Shown one piece after another: positions 1 to 8,600 of a DNA stretch of 28,315 nucleotides. The translations under genes were made by a program, and so were the position numbers. Position 1 is the stretch's first letter; each line of letters starts with the position of its first letter. The notes under the pieces were generated by a model, which did no database searches, was not told the DNA's origin, and was given only the letters and a program-made list of their open reading frames with translations. This DNA comes from Blastocatellia bacterium UBA7656 (lineage in GTDB: Bacteria; Acidobacteriota; Blastocatellia; UBA7656): the NCBI GenBank assembly GCA_002483445.1, contig DLHY01000123.1, forward strand, positions 1 to 28,315, given 5' to 3'.

Positions 1-41
1 GGCTGGCCGACGGCTGTACCTTTCCTGTGGAGACGAATGCA

Positions 42-800
42 ATGAATGAACATGAAGCTTTGATCGATGAACTGAGACGAATGATTGAGGCGAGCCATCG
101 CGCGGTGGTTTTCACTGGCGCGGGCATCAGCACCGAGTCGGGCATCCCCGATTTTCGCAGCCCCGGCGGATTCTGGACGAAATACAAACCCATAGAGTTC
201 GGCGATTTCATCGCGTCGAAAGAAATGCGCCGCGAGGCGTGGCGGCGAAAAATGATGACCGACGAATCTTTCTCTCGCGCCGCGCCCAATCGCGGGCATC
301 GCGCCATCGCTCACCTCGTCGAACAGGGCAAAGCAGCAAGTGTGATAACTCAAAACGTCGACGGCTTGCATCAGAAATCAGGCGTGATGGATGAGAGAGT
401 CATCGAGCTTCACGGCAACAGCACTTATGCGAAGTGTCTGAGGTGCGAGCGGCGTTATGAGCTTGAGCCGATATTTGAAAAGTTCCGCGCTGATGAAGAG
501 CCGCCCGAATGCGCGGTGTGTGGAGGGTTGATAAAGACGGCTACGATTTCCTTCGGCCAGCCGATGCCGGTCGAGGCTATGCGGAGGACTAAGGAAGAAA
601 GCCTCGCGTGCGATCTGTTTATGGCCGTCGGCTCATCGCTCGTCGTTTATCCCGCCGCATCGTTTCCCGCAGTGGCCAAACGCAATGGCGCGCTGATGGT
701 GATAATAAATCGCGATCCTACCGATATGGATCATCTGGCCGATCTGGTTCTCAACCTCGAAATCGGAGAGACGCTCGGCGCAGTCACGGGGGTTGAGTGA
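42..800 (+). CDS. cobB: NAD-dependent protein deacylase, Sir2/CobB family
   Basis: Complete cytoplasmic sirtuin of 252 residues that would remove acyl groups from lysines using NAD+. Seen from the ATG at 42: NAD-binding GAGIST and PDFRSPGGFW near residues 26-45, TQNVDGLHQKSG near 103-114, catalytic His124 in ELHGN, and a zinc ribbon with Cys132/Cys135 (CLRC) and Cys157/Cys160 (CAVC). The later GSSLVVYPA and IINRDPTD motifs complete the Rossmann fold. A GTG at 27 is in frame, but the GGAG at 29-32 makes a well-spaced ribosome site for the ATG at 42, so I chose that. It stands alone. The last 290 bases are repeated almost exactly at 9081-9370. The class is certain; the acyl specificity cannot be read from sequence. 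Confidence 0.95.
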   Translation: MNEHEALIDELRRMIEASHRAVVFTGAGISTESGIPDFRSPGGFWTKYKPIEFGDFIASKEMRREAWRRKMMTDESFSRAAPNRGHRAIAHLVEQGKAASVITQNVDGLHQKSGVMDERVIELHGNSTYAKCLRCERRYELEPIFEKFRADEEPPECAVCGGLIKTATISFGQPMPVEAMRRTKEESLACDLFMAVGSSLVVYPAASFPAVAKRNGALMVIINRDPTDMDHLADLVLNLEIGETLGAVTGVE

Positions 801-802
801 AA

Positions 803-837
803 GCTGTCTGAATCGAACAACACAGTATTGAGACAGC
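803..837 (+). terminator. weak hairpin after the sirtuin gene
   Basis: GCTGTCT at 803-809 and AGACAGC at 831-837 form a perfect 7-bp stem with a 21-base loop, starting two bases after the sirtuin stop codon. No T-run follows, so it is a poor intrinsic terminator and may be chance. From here to 1021 I see no gene. Confidence 0.25.
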
Positions 838-1021
838 GCAAAACGGGCATTCAGTCTGCCGCAGCATGCTAAAGAGTTGGCTCAAAACATTACTCGGTGC
901 CTGTCTCGAAAGTTTCGATTCAGCGCGCGCACCTGTGGGGGCATTTGACTGATAACGTAGCGGGCGACTGACCTCGCCTTCCACCCACGTGTAAAACAAC
1001 GGTTGCTCTCAGGCTCACCTG

Positions 1022-1336
1022 TTACGCGGCTGCCTCGCAGACCGAAAATATGCATAGCAAAAGCGATTTGAGGCAGATCAAGGTTGCGCTTGTTGAAGTC
1101 GTCACGATGTGAATGTTTCGCATCATTACAGCCTTCCCGGCATTCGTGCCGAAACAGCCAGGGCTTATGCCTGCGATCTCGGCGGCCTCATCAGGCGTAA
1201 CGACCCAGGTATATTTTGCGCAGGCGTTGCACCAGAGATGTGGTATCAATCCCACCGTCTGCATCTGCCTGTCCACTTGATCAGCCGATGATGGAGTTGT
1301 CGGTTCCATAGACACCTTTATTGCTATAGCGCACAT
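1022..1336 (-). CDS. small CxxC protein with HTH-like segment, function unknown
   Basis: A 104-residue protein starting at an ATG preceded by a strong GGGAGAG ribosome site about seven bases upstream, which argues that it is real. It has a CNAC pair (Cys36, Cys39), then a VTPDEAAEIAGIS segment resembling the first helix-turn of a MerR/excisionase-type HTH, and an ATLICLKSLL strand near the end. I recall short acidobacterial proteins with the same order: CxxC, TPEEAA..AGVS, IHFTE, LLICLNSL. Residues between the HTH-like turn and the final strand fit that pattern poorly, so this copy may be diverged or damaged. It is isolated between the sirtuin and the broken FG-GAP gene. The family assignment is from memory and tentative. 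Confidence 0.5.
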   Translation of the reverse strand: MCAIAIKVSMEPTTPSSADQVDRQMQTVGLIPHLWCNACAKYTWVVTPDEAAEIAGISPGCFGTNAGKAVMMRNIHIVTTSTSATLICLKSLLLCIFSVCEAAA

Positions 1337-1402
1337 GATCGTCTCTCCCTGGCGATCTGAATTTCTGCGCGAAGCGCGCTTTCAGGCGGCTGTCAGGCTC
1401 GA

Positions 1403-3051
1403 CTACCTGCCTGCGGTCTGGCCTCGACGCGACTGACAGATGGTTTCTCTCACAGCGACTGCCGCCCTTATCAATCGTTGCCCCTGCGCGAAGGTCAGCG
1501 CTCGTGCATTAACAAAAGCTTTGACTTGATTGATGAAGGCTCCCAACTGATTACAGGCCGGGCGAGGCTTGCCTTGATCGAGCAGAGTGATTGCGGCGTA
1601 GAGCTTGGCCTTCAGCCCTTTTGTCTGCTCTCCGGTCAGCACTTCCTGAATAACCAGATCATCCACCATCTGGATGATCGCCTGGATCTGCTGTTGTGCA
1701 GAGCAGGTGGTGGTGAATATGTAGGCCGAGCCTGCACGGCGAGCTCCGACGATTATGGTGTCGCAGCTTATCGCTACTCCCTGGCCACTTCCCTGCGCTG
1801 AGCCCCTGCCGCCGAAGCGGTCACCCACTGCGCCGTCAGATGCAGTGATCTTGCTGAACTGCCCCCAGTTGTCTGCCCCTCCCTGGTTGCGCTCGAATAT
1901 GTAGGCCGAACCTGAATTGTCTCCGTTGTCATCGTCGCCTTCAGCGCCGACAACGACGCTATCCCCGCTTATTGCGACTGAGCGACCGAATTGATCGCCT
2001 GCCGCGCCGTCAGACGCAGTGAGTTTTTTGACCTCTACCCACTGATCAGCGCCTCCCTGATTTCGCTTGAATATATAGGCTGAACCTGAATTGTTGCCGT
2101 TATCGTCATCACTGGAAGCGCCGACGACTGCGGTGTCGCAGCTTACCGAGACCGAGTCGCCGAATCTGTCACCTACAGCGCCGTCAGATGCCGTGAGCTT
2201 TTTGAGTTGAGAAAATATCGGGTCTATCGTCACCGGATAGCGGGCTTCTCGGTCGTCCACCTCAAGCCATACCTCACCGGCGCTAACCTTCATCCTCGAT
2301 GCAAGCTCTCGCCCCGTCGCGTCAAAGGCCATAAGCTTGTTGTATCTCAATGCTGCTCTTCCGCTCTCGTCTCTAAGCGTGACAGCTTTGCCATCCACAT
2401 TGGCCTCAGCCCTGATGTTGCCGCTCACTTCCATCCTCAATCTCAACCACTCACCCTCATCGGGCGTCGAGGGCGCGGCCAGTAACGTGAATCCCTGTTC
2501 CAATCCCTGCTTGTTATTGACGTACCACTCGGTGAGCAGGGATCGGGGATCAGGGGTCGGGGATCGCAGGCCCCTGATCCCTGACCCCTGTTCTTTCTAT
2601 TTCAACTCGATTGCCGTTGACTCTCATCTTGCCGGACAGTAGATCTATCATCTGCTCGCCGTAGCCGTAGCCTGTGAGCTTCATCGTCCATTCAAGTTGA
2701 TCGCCGTCGCACTGTTGCATCGAAAGGCGCATCTTGTCTTGGGAGAAGAATGCGCGATAGCCATGCGCCGGGATTGTTGGCGTAGAATCGCTCGCCCGGT
2801 TCGGAGTAGCGGGTGTGACGAGTCTCATAGACGCCGTAGCGGGCTGAGGCTATCGCATCAGCGAGCGATGAGTGCAGTCCTTGCTGCTTGAGATAGTCGA
2901 TTGCCTCTTCGCCGTTCAACGAGGGGGCATTGAAGCCGGTTGAGGTGTGCGAAGAAATCCGCACCGATGGCCAGGCCAGCAGGCAGACCAATAGAACGAT
3001 TACAGCAGATGTTTTCATTAACCGAGTGCGAAAAAGTGTTTCGTTATACAT
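1403..3051 (-). pseudogene. secreted FG-GAP (integrin-alpha-like) repeat protein, frameshifted
   Basis: Three reading frames together spell one surface protein. Frame one begins at the ATG at 3051, with a good AAGGAG ribosome site, and has a hydrophobic signal segment (MKTSAVIVLLVCLLAWP); it runs to YANNPG near 2780. The sense then continues in a second frame (AHGYRAFFSQDKMRLS, MKLTGYGYGEQM, GNRVEIERTG) to about 2595, and in a third (LLTEWYVNNKQG, LEQGFTL) from about 2535 to the stop at 1403. The third part has FG-GAP repeats of about 60 residues (KLTASDGAVGDRFG, DDDNG, GSAYIF) and a helical C-terminal region. The first break looks like a one-base indel near 2770. The second lies in a palindromic heptamer element at 2537-2590. 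Either break alone would abolish full-length product; the first could be a sequencing error. Confidence 0.75.
2537..2590. repeat. heptamer-period inverted repeat inside the FG-GAP gene
   Basis: The left arm 2537-2556 and right arm 2571-2590 are complementary at 18 of 20 positions around a 14-base loop. Each arm has a 7-bp rhythm: GGATCGG, GGATCAG, GGGTCGG on the left. The element lies exactly where two frames of the FG-GAP gene fail to connect (VEIERTG on one side, LLTEWYVNN on the other), so it looks like an insertion into coding sequence. Confidence 0.75.
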
Positions 3052-3101
3052 GATTCTTTCTCCTTGCGTTATTAAGGCCAGTATCGCTTTCTTTCATTCA
3101 T

Positions 3102-3172
3102 CCACGAAGCGCACGAAGCGAACTGACGCGCAGACTGGGGGCGCGGCGACGTCTCTTCGTGCGCCTTCGTGG
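3102..3172. repeat. inverted repeat with 9-bp period between two secreted-protein genes
   Basis: CCACGAAGCGCACGAAG at 3102-3118 is complementary to 3155-3172 apart from one extra C. CGAAGCGCA-type units recur every nine bases. It lies between the 5' end of the FG-GAP gene and the 3' end of the Gly-rich repeat protein, ending about ten bases from the latter's stop codon. It could terminate that gene's transcript but has no T-run. Confidence 0.6.
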
Positions 3173-3182
3173 GTCAGAGATG

Positions 3183-4718
3183 CTATCGTTGTTTCTGTCT
3201 GGCTCGCTCGCGCGCTTCTTTCCTCTGTTTCATTATTTCAGGATGGCGCGCCCACTCGACGCCGAGTTCTTCGGGCTGGTCGAATGCTTCAGGATGAAGA
3301 TAGTGGCCGCGCTCGCGTTCCGACTTTTCGACCTCGACCTTGATGCGATTGCGGTTGGCCCACCCGTCCTGACGAATGCCAGTCACCTGCCACGAGACCT
3401 CGACACCGGGGGCGCTTGTGCGTATCACGAATCGATTGTCCTCGATCTTTTTCGCAACTATCGCCTGAGCGAAAGTGCCGATGACGGTGAGTTGATAGCG
3501 GAAGTCTCGATTCAACGCCTCGAAGTACGAGGGCAGTTCAACTGTAGCCTCGCCGTTTGCATCGGTCACGATGTTGCCGTCATAGATGTTTTTCATGTCG
3601 GGCGATTCGACGAAGGAGTGATAGAGATAGCGGTTTTCAGGATCAAGAGGATGATCGATCTTGAACGAGCCTCCGCCTTTCGAGAGCATGCCGGAGATAT
3701 CGACGTCGCCATCAAAGTTACCCGCCAGTCCGTCTCCAACCGGACCGGTGCCGCCCCTAGCGAATATACCATCGCCGCCAACGCTATTGGCGCTCACGCC
3801 GCCGATGGCAATCACTCCGTCGCCGCCGGCAATGGTGATGCTACTGCCACCGATGGCCTTCACGCCCTCGCCGCCATTGCCACTACTGCTACTGCCACCT
3901 AAGGCCTTCACGCCCTGGCCGCCCTTGCCACTAACGCTTTCGCCGGCAGAGGCAAACACGCCGACGCCGCCTTCGTTGCTGTTGCTGTCGCCGGCGATAG
4001 CAATCACCCCTACCCCGCCGCTGCCGCTGATGCTGGTACCGCCTCTGGCCATCACGCCCCGGCCGCCCGGGCCGATGCTGCCAGGCCCGCCTAAAACCTG
4101 CGCTCCTATGCCGCCCTCCGCGTTATTCGCGACGACTATGATGCTGTTGCCTAAACCATTGCCAATCAGATTGAGCGGAACAGCAACTCCAAGCGGCGAG
4201 CCGCTCGTTCCGTTGCCTGTGAGCGTCGCATCGTTCGCAACCGAAAACAGCGCCCCCGTAGCCGAAGTCGTCTGAACCGTGCCGTCAGGAAACTTGAATC
4301 CTCCGCTCGTAGATTCAATCAGCCCCGCAACCGTAAGCGGCGATGTGGGAGTCGTGGTCCCTATGCCTACCTTGCCGAACTTGTCTTCATAGATCGAAGA
4401 GTTGCCAAGCACGAAGGTGTTGCTTCCCATCACGCCAATCCATTTCGCTATCCTTCCAGCAGAGCCGCTCCCCATGACAGAATTGGTGGCCGGGGTGAGT
4501 GAGAAGTTGAATCTCGAATGCGAGAGGTTGAGGAAAGCGCCTGCAGGCATCAGTCGGAAGGCCGAGCGCGAAGGTTTTGCCTGTGACCAGAGGAAATTGA
4601 ACTCGGTCGTCCGAGGGTTGCGGAGATCGGATGATTGAGTGGTTTGTGCCTGCACTGTGCTGATGGTCATCAATGCGGCAACTACCAGCAGGATTGAGCG
4701 TAGTGATTGTATTCGCAT
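3183..4718 (-). CDS. secreted Gly-rich 16-residue-repeat protein, function unknown
   Basis: Starts at the ATG at 4718 (MRIQSLRSILLVVAALM), which has a GAGGAG ribosome site eight bases upstream; an in-frame ATG at 4748 lacks one. The protein is 511 residues. A signal peptide ending near TVQAQ is followed by GSAGRIAKWIG, VGIGTTTPTSPLTVAG and GFKFPDGTVQTT, motifs I know from tail-fibre-like or adhesin-like secreted proteins of Acidobacteriota. Seven tandem 16-residue units of the form GVxAxGGxSxSxxGGx follow. The C-terminal domain opens with GGSFKIDHPLDPENRYLYHS and VESPDMKNIYDG, and the protein ends in a basic helix. The repeats probably form a beta-solenoid or fibre, which is inference. The kinase/regulator pair lies upstream in the same direction, about 200 bp away and behind a hairpin. 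Confidence 0.85.
   Translation of the reverse strand: MRIQSLRSILLVVAALMTISTVQAQTTQSSDLRNPRTTEFNFLWSQAKPSRSAFRLMPAGAFLNLSHSRFNFSLTPATNSVMGSGSAGRIAKWIGVMGSNTFVLGNSSIYEDKFGKVGIGTTTPTSPLTVAGLIESTSGGFKFPDGTVQTTSATGALFSVANDATLTGNGTSGSPLGVAVPLNLIGNGLGNSIIVVANNAEGGIGAQVLGGPGSIGPGGRGVMARGGTSISGSGGVGVIAIAGDSNSNEGGVGVFASAGESVSGKGGQGVKALGGSSSSGNGGEGVKAIGGSSITIAGGDGVIAIGGVSANSVGGDGIFARGGTGPVGDGLAGNFDGDVDISGMLSKGGGSFKIDHPLDPENRYLYHSFVESPDMKNIYDGNIVTDANGEATVELPSYFEALNRDFRYQLTVIGTFAQAIVAKKIEDNRFVIRTSAPGVEVSWQVTGIRQDGWANRNRIKVEVEKSERERGHYLHPEAFDQPEELGVEWARHPEIMKQRKEARERARQKQR
3723..4058 (-). repeat. seven 48-bp (16-residue) coding tandem repeats
   Basis: Read on the minus strand, seven consecutive units begin GVMARGG, GVIAIAG, GVFASAG, GVKALGG, GVKAIGG, GVIAIGG and GIFARGG, each exactly 16 residues and ending in GG plus one residue (GLA in the last). 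No unit has gained or lost a codon. The DNA copies have diverged, so this is an old protein repeat rather than a fresh expansion. Confidence 0.9.
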
Positions 4719-4895
4719 TTGCGGTACTCCTCTCAGTTTTATATTCATTTGGGCAGGCGTTGGCTGCTGATGCTATTGACTCGCTATCCTACTCGCCTGC
4801 AATTGCGTCCGACTTCGCATTGATACTTCAATCCGTAAAAGCAGTCACCACATGGATTAGTAGGAACTTTACCGGGCAGGGTTTTCACATTCGGC

Positions 4896-4927
4896 GAGCG
4901 TGTTTGCCGCTTCCAAAGCGGACGCTC
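4896..4927 (-). terminator. two-part hairpin at the 3' end of the response regulator
   Basis: GAGCGT (4896-4901) pairs with ACGCTC (4922-4927), and inside it CCGCTT (4907-4912) pairs with AAGCGG (4916-4921) around a three-base loop. The structure overlaps the regulator's stop codon at 4926-4928. There is no clear T-run downstream on the minus strand, so it may end transcription poorly or stabilise the 3' end instead. Confidence 0.45.
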
Positions 4928-5576
4928 ATTTAATGAGTCTGTGTCGAAGAGCCTTGGCGACAGCTTCGGACTTGGAATGAACCTGTAGCTTTTCGTAGAT
5001 GCTCTTGATATGAAAGCAGATGGTGTTGAAACTGACTCCGAGTTTAGCTGCTGCCGTCTTGTAGTTATGGCCTTCGACCAGGAGTTTGAGCACGCGGGTT
5101 TCGTGCGGGGTGAGATCGCATTCGGCTCGTTCGGGCGGGTGAATCTCGCGAAACAACTGGATGACCCGGCGGGCTATCTCCGGCGACATCGGCGCGCCGC
5201 CGGTAGTCGCTTCTTTGATGTTTTCAAGCAATCGGGCGGGCGGCGTCTTCTTGAGCAGATAACCGCACGCCCCCGCGCACAGCGCGTTGAATATGCGGTC
5301 ATCATCGTCGTAAACGGTCAACATCAGCACGGTCAGAGACGGATGACGTTCCTTCAACAATCTCATGCCTTCAATTCCGCTCATCCCCGGCAAGCCTATG
5401 TCGATCAGAGCGACATCGGGCATATTGCGAGCTATTCGTTCCAGAGCCTCTTCCATTGTTCGAAATGCGCCGATGCAGCGAAACCCTTCTGTGCCGTCAA
5501 TGAGCATCGACAGGCCTTCGCGCAGAGAACGCACGTCTTCGACGATGGCTACCTTGATCGGCTCACCCTCAGGCAT
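4926..5576 (-). CDS. NarL/FixJ-type response regulator with LuxR HTH
   Basis: A 216-residue transcriptional regulator. The receiver domain (about 8-125) has the acidic pocket Glu13/Asp14, phospho-acceptor Asp59 in ALIDIGLPG, conserved Thr87 and Lys109 in GYLLKKTPP. A LuxR-type HTH follows (about 150-212: DLTPHETRVLKLLVEGHNYK, AAAKLGVSFNTICFHIKSIY). The ATG at 5576 has a GAGGAG ribosome site. It lies 101 bp downstream of the propeller histidine kinase on the same strand, so the two almost certainly form a phosphorelay pair with the kinase phosphorylating Asp59. Target genes are unknown; the adjacent secreted repeat proteins are candidates by proximity only. Confidence 0.93.
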   Translation of the reverse strand: MPEGEPIKVAIVEDVRSLREGLSMLIDGTEGFRCIGAFRTMEEALERIARNMPDVALIDIGLPGMSGIEGMRLLKERHPSLTVLMLTVYDDDDRIFNALCAGACGYLLKKTPPARLLENIKEATTGGAPMSPEIARRVIQLFREIHPPERAECDLTPHETRVLKLLVEGHNYKTAAAKLGVSFNTICFHIKSIYEKLQVHSKSEAVAKALRHRLIK

Positions 5577-5639
5577 GGATTCTCCTCATCCCGATCCTGA
5601 CGACTCACAGTTTACACAAATGCCGCAGGCGAAATCACC

Positions 5640-5651
5640 ACATGATCATGT
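5640..5651. promoter_or_regulatory. 12-bp perfect palindrome between kinase and regulator
   Basis: ACATGATCATGT is a perfect palindrome in the 101-bp spacer between the histidine kinase stop and the regulator start. Its symmetry suits a dimeric DNA-binding protein such as the LuxR-type regulator, but no second copy was found in the window. A role is speculative. Confidence 0.2.
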
Positions 5652-5677
5652 AGGCAGGAGTCTGACTCTATGTTTTC

Positions 5678-8600
5678 CTATCTCGACCGCCGGCCCAGCG
5701 GAACCTTCAATCGGATCGTCGTCCCCTTTCCACTGGCCGAGACCACTTCGAGTACGCCCTTAACCATCGTGGCTCGTCTCTGCATGCTCACAAGACCGTT
5801 TCCATCGCTCACATTGCCCGGGTCAAATCCCTTGCCGTTGTCGCTCACTATCAGTTCCAGCGATCCATCCCGAATCCCAAAATCCACCTGGACATGGGTG
5901 CCGCTTGAGTGGCGGACTATGTTATTTATGCTCTCTTTGAACACCAGGAACAGTTCGCGGCGAATGTCGGCCCCAAGCTTCACGTCCTCGCGCTCGGGGC
6001 CGTTGAACTCAAAAACAATCTCGCGGGCCGTGAATACGTCGCTCGAAAATCGACGCATTCGGTGAGTCAGGTCGGCCAGTGAGTCGCGTCTGGGATTGAT
6101 GGCCCACACGATGTCGTTCATCGAGTCGATCAGCCCGCGCGAGAGGTCGCCGATCATTGACAGCGGTTCAGCCACCCGGACATCCTGGCCAACATGTCGC
6201 CGAACCACTTCGCTGAGGACCGACACCTGCGAGAGGCTCGATCCGATGTCGTCGTGAAGATCCGTGGCTATGCGCATTCGCACTCGCTCAAGCTCAATCA
6301 ACCGCAAGACGCGATAACGATAAACTGCGTAGGCCGCCAGCGCCAGCAAGAGGCAAGCCAGAGCGATAAACCACCATCGCTGCCAGATGGGTCTCAGGAT
6401 TTTCAACGACACGACCGCCGGAGCCTCGCTCACCGTCCCATCCGAGCTCACAGCCCGCACCAGGAAGCGATAAGCTCCGGGCGCGAGGCTCACGTTGACC
6501 GAACGCTCGCTGAAAGGCGCGCTCCAATCCTGACCGGCTCCTTCAATCCTGTATTGATATCGGAGGGATTCGCCCGACGCCAGGCTCAGTGCGAAGAAAT
6601 CTATCTGGATCTGGTTCTGGTTCGGCCCCAGTTCAAGCTCACCCACGATGGTCTGGCCGAGATCGGAAACCGGGTACGGCTCTCCTGCTATGCGCAGCCC
6701 GCTGATAAACATCGGCGGCGGCTGCGCAGGCTGATCCGTCTCAGGGAGGAACTTCAATAAACCTCTGTTGGTGCCGAACCACAGCACGCCTTTGCGGTCA
6801 CGGTACGCATCGTAAGTCGGCCCGGCGGGAAGTCCATCGGCGAACGTATAACGCTTGATCTGGCCGGTTGTCGGGTCGAGCCGGTCTATACCATGAGACA
6901 TTGTAATGTAGATGCGGCCCTGGTCGTCCTCAACCATGAATGACGCCGTAGCGCTACCTGAAAACTCTTCCCCGGTCCTGACTGCGACGAAGCGCAACTC
7001 TTCGGCCTGCGGGTCGTCAACCCGAAACACCCCTCCCGGATTTATGGTCACCCACAGCCGTCCCGCCCGATCCAGAAGAAAATCGGTAACAGTACCGGCA
7101 GGCAATCCGTCTTCTGCCGCGTAGAGACGAAAGCGCCCGTCGCGGTAGCGCGCAACCCCTCCATTGCGGAAGCCTATCCAGAGATTCTTCGAAGCATCCT
7201 CGATAAAACACATGGGCGCGTTGAAAGGCGACAGCCCATCGCCTTCCGAGTAGCGATAGAACTTTCCGCTTGCCCGCTCCCAACGCGTGAGCACCTCCTG
7301 GCCGGGCGCGAAGGCCGATATCCATAAGTCGCCGCGCGAGTCCTCAAACAACTTGGTCAGGTTATCGTCCGCCAATCCGCCCTTCTTCGTGTAGTGAGCC
7401 ACGGGTCGCGCTTTTGCGAGTTGTTCGAATCTTTCGACTTTTGGAAAGCGGAAAAGTCCCTCGCCCGTCGCCACCCACCACTCGCCCGTGTGGTCTTGAA
7501 TCACAGAGCGATACCCCCGCCATTCCGAATCTGGAATTCGAGAAGGAAGGTTCAACCGAACTGCGCTGAAGCGATCACCCTCAAACCGGTTTATGCGCCA
7601 ATCTCCGCTGACTGCAAAAAACTCACCCGCCCGGTTCTCGAATACCAACGGGACGCTGTTGTGAGCCAGCCCATCCTCCTTTCTATAAGTGATGAAGCCT
7701 TTTCGTGTAAGTTTCAGAGCTCCGCTGGAACTGAGCCATAGATTGCCGTCCCGGTCCTCAAGTATGGAACTCACCCTGTCATCGGTCAGGCCATGAGCCG
7801 TCGTGTAGCGGCGGAAGCCCTTGCCATCGAACTCGATCAGCCTTCCAGCGCCTGCGCCAACCCAGATGTGGCCATCGGCAGTGCGGCGCATCGCTCGCAC
7901 ATCGTCGTGTCCCGGACGGTCGGCTGCCAGATACAGACAGGCGTCGGAGTGAGCCTCAGGCAGCCTTTGAGGTTCGCCTCGCCCGATTGCGCTTCGACGG
8001 AGCCGCTTCCACGCCAGCCTCCTCGGTTCTATGCTGGAAAGAGGATCAGGTTTGAGCACGATCAACCCGCGCCTCGTGCCTATCCATAGCCTTTCGTTTG
8101 AGTCCTCCAACAACGCGGATACTGTGTTGCCGCCTTCGCCGAACTGGACGGAGTAATTCAACAATCGACCGTCGGGCAGTCGCCTGGTCAGCCAGGCTGT
8201 GCTGCCGATCCATAAACTTCCCTCATGGTCTTGAACAAAAGCCCATACCATCACCGAGCGGTCTTGCTGCCCTTCGATCCCAAGCTCAACCCGGACAAAA
8301 CCATCTTTGCCTTCATCGAAAACGAACAGCCCCCCGTCTGTCCCGGCCCACAGCCGCCCTTCACGGTCTTCATAAAGAGCATTAACACGGTTCGTAGCAA
8401 CTTCGTCTCCGACCCCGTAAACTGTGAATCGAGAGTGCGGCCCGGGTCGCGCGAAAGCCGGGCCTCCGAGTCGCGGATTGAATCTACAGGCTCCGCCTCC
8501 GTTAGTGGCTATCCAGTAGACCCCGCTGCGCGTCTCTATGATTTTGTTGACCCCAGGAAAAGATAATCCATCTTTTGTTCCATAGTTGGTGAAGCGGTAG

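Noticed and set aside
42..800. Sirtuin as part of an anti-phage system (Thoeris, Sir2-Ago, DSR)
   Set aside because: It is a standard zinc-containing CobB deacylase of normal length with catalytic His and no TIR, Argonaute or helicase neighbour.
784..999. 71-codon minus-strand frame after the sirtuin
   Set aside because: It overlaps the end of the sirtuin gene in antisense and shows no family resemblance.
1403..3051. Three separate small genes instead of one broken gene
   Set aside because: The three frames follow each other in order, each lacks the start or end of the fold, and only the first has a ribosome site and signal peptide.
3661..4275. Long proline-rich plus-strand reading frame
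   Set aside because: It is the antisense shadow of the Gly-rich 16-residue repeats; Gly codons read backwards give Pro, and it lacks a ribosome site.
3183..4718. Prophage tail fibre gene
   Set aside because: The protein has a signal peptide and no phage structural, lysis or integrase genes lie nearby.
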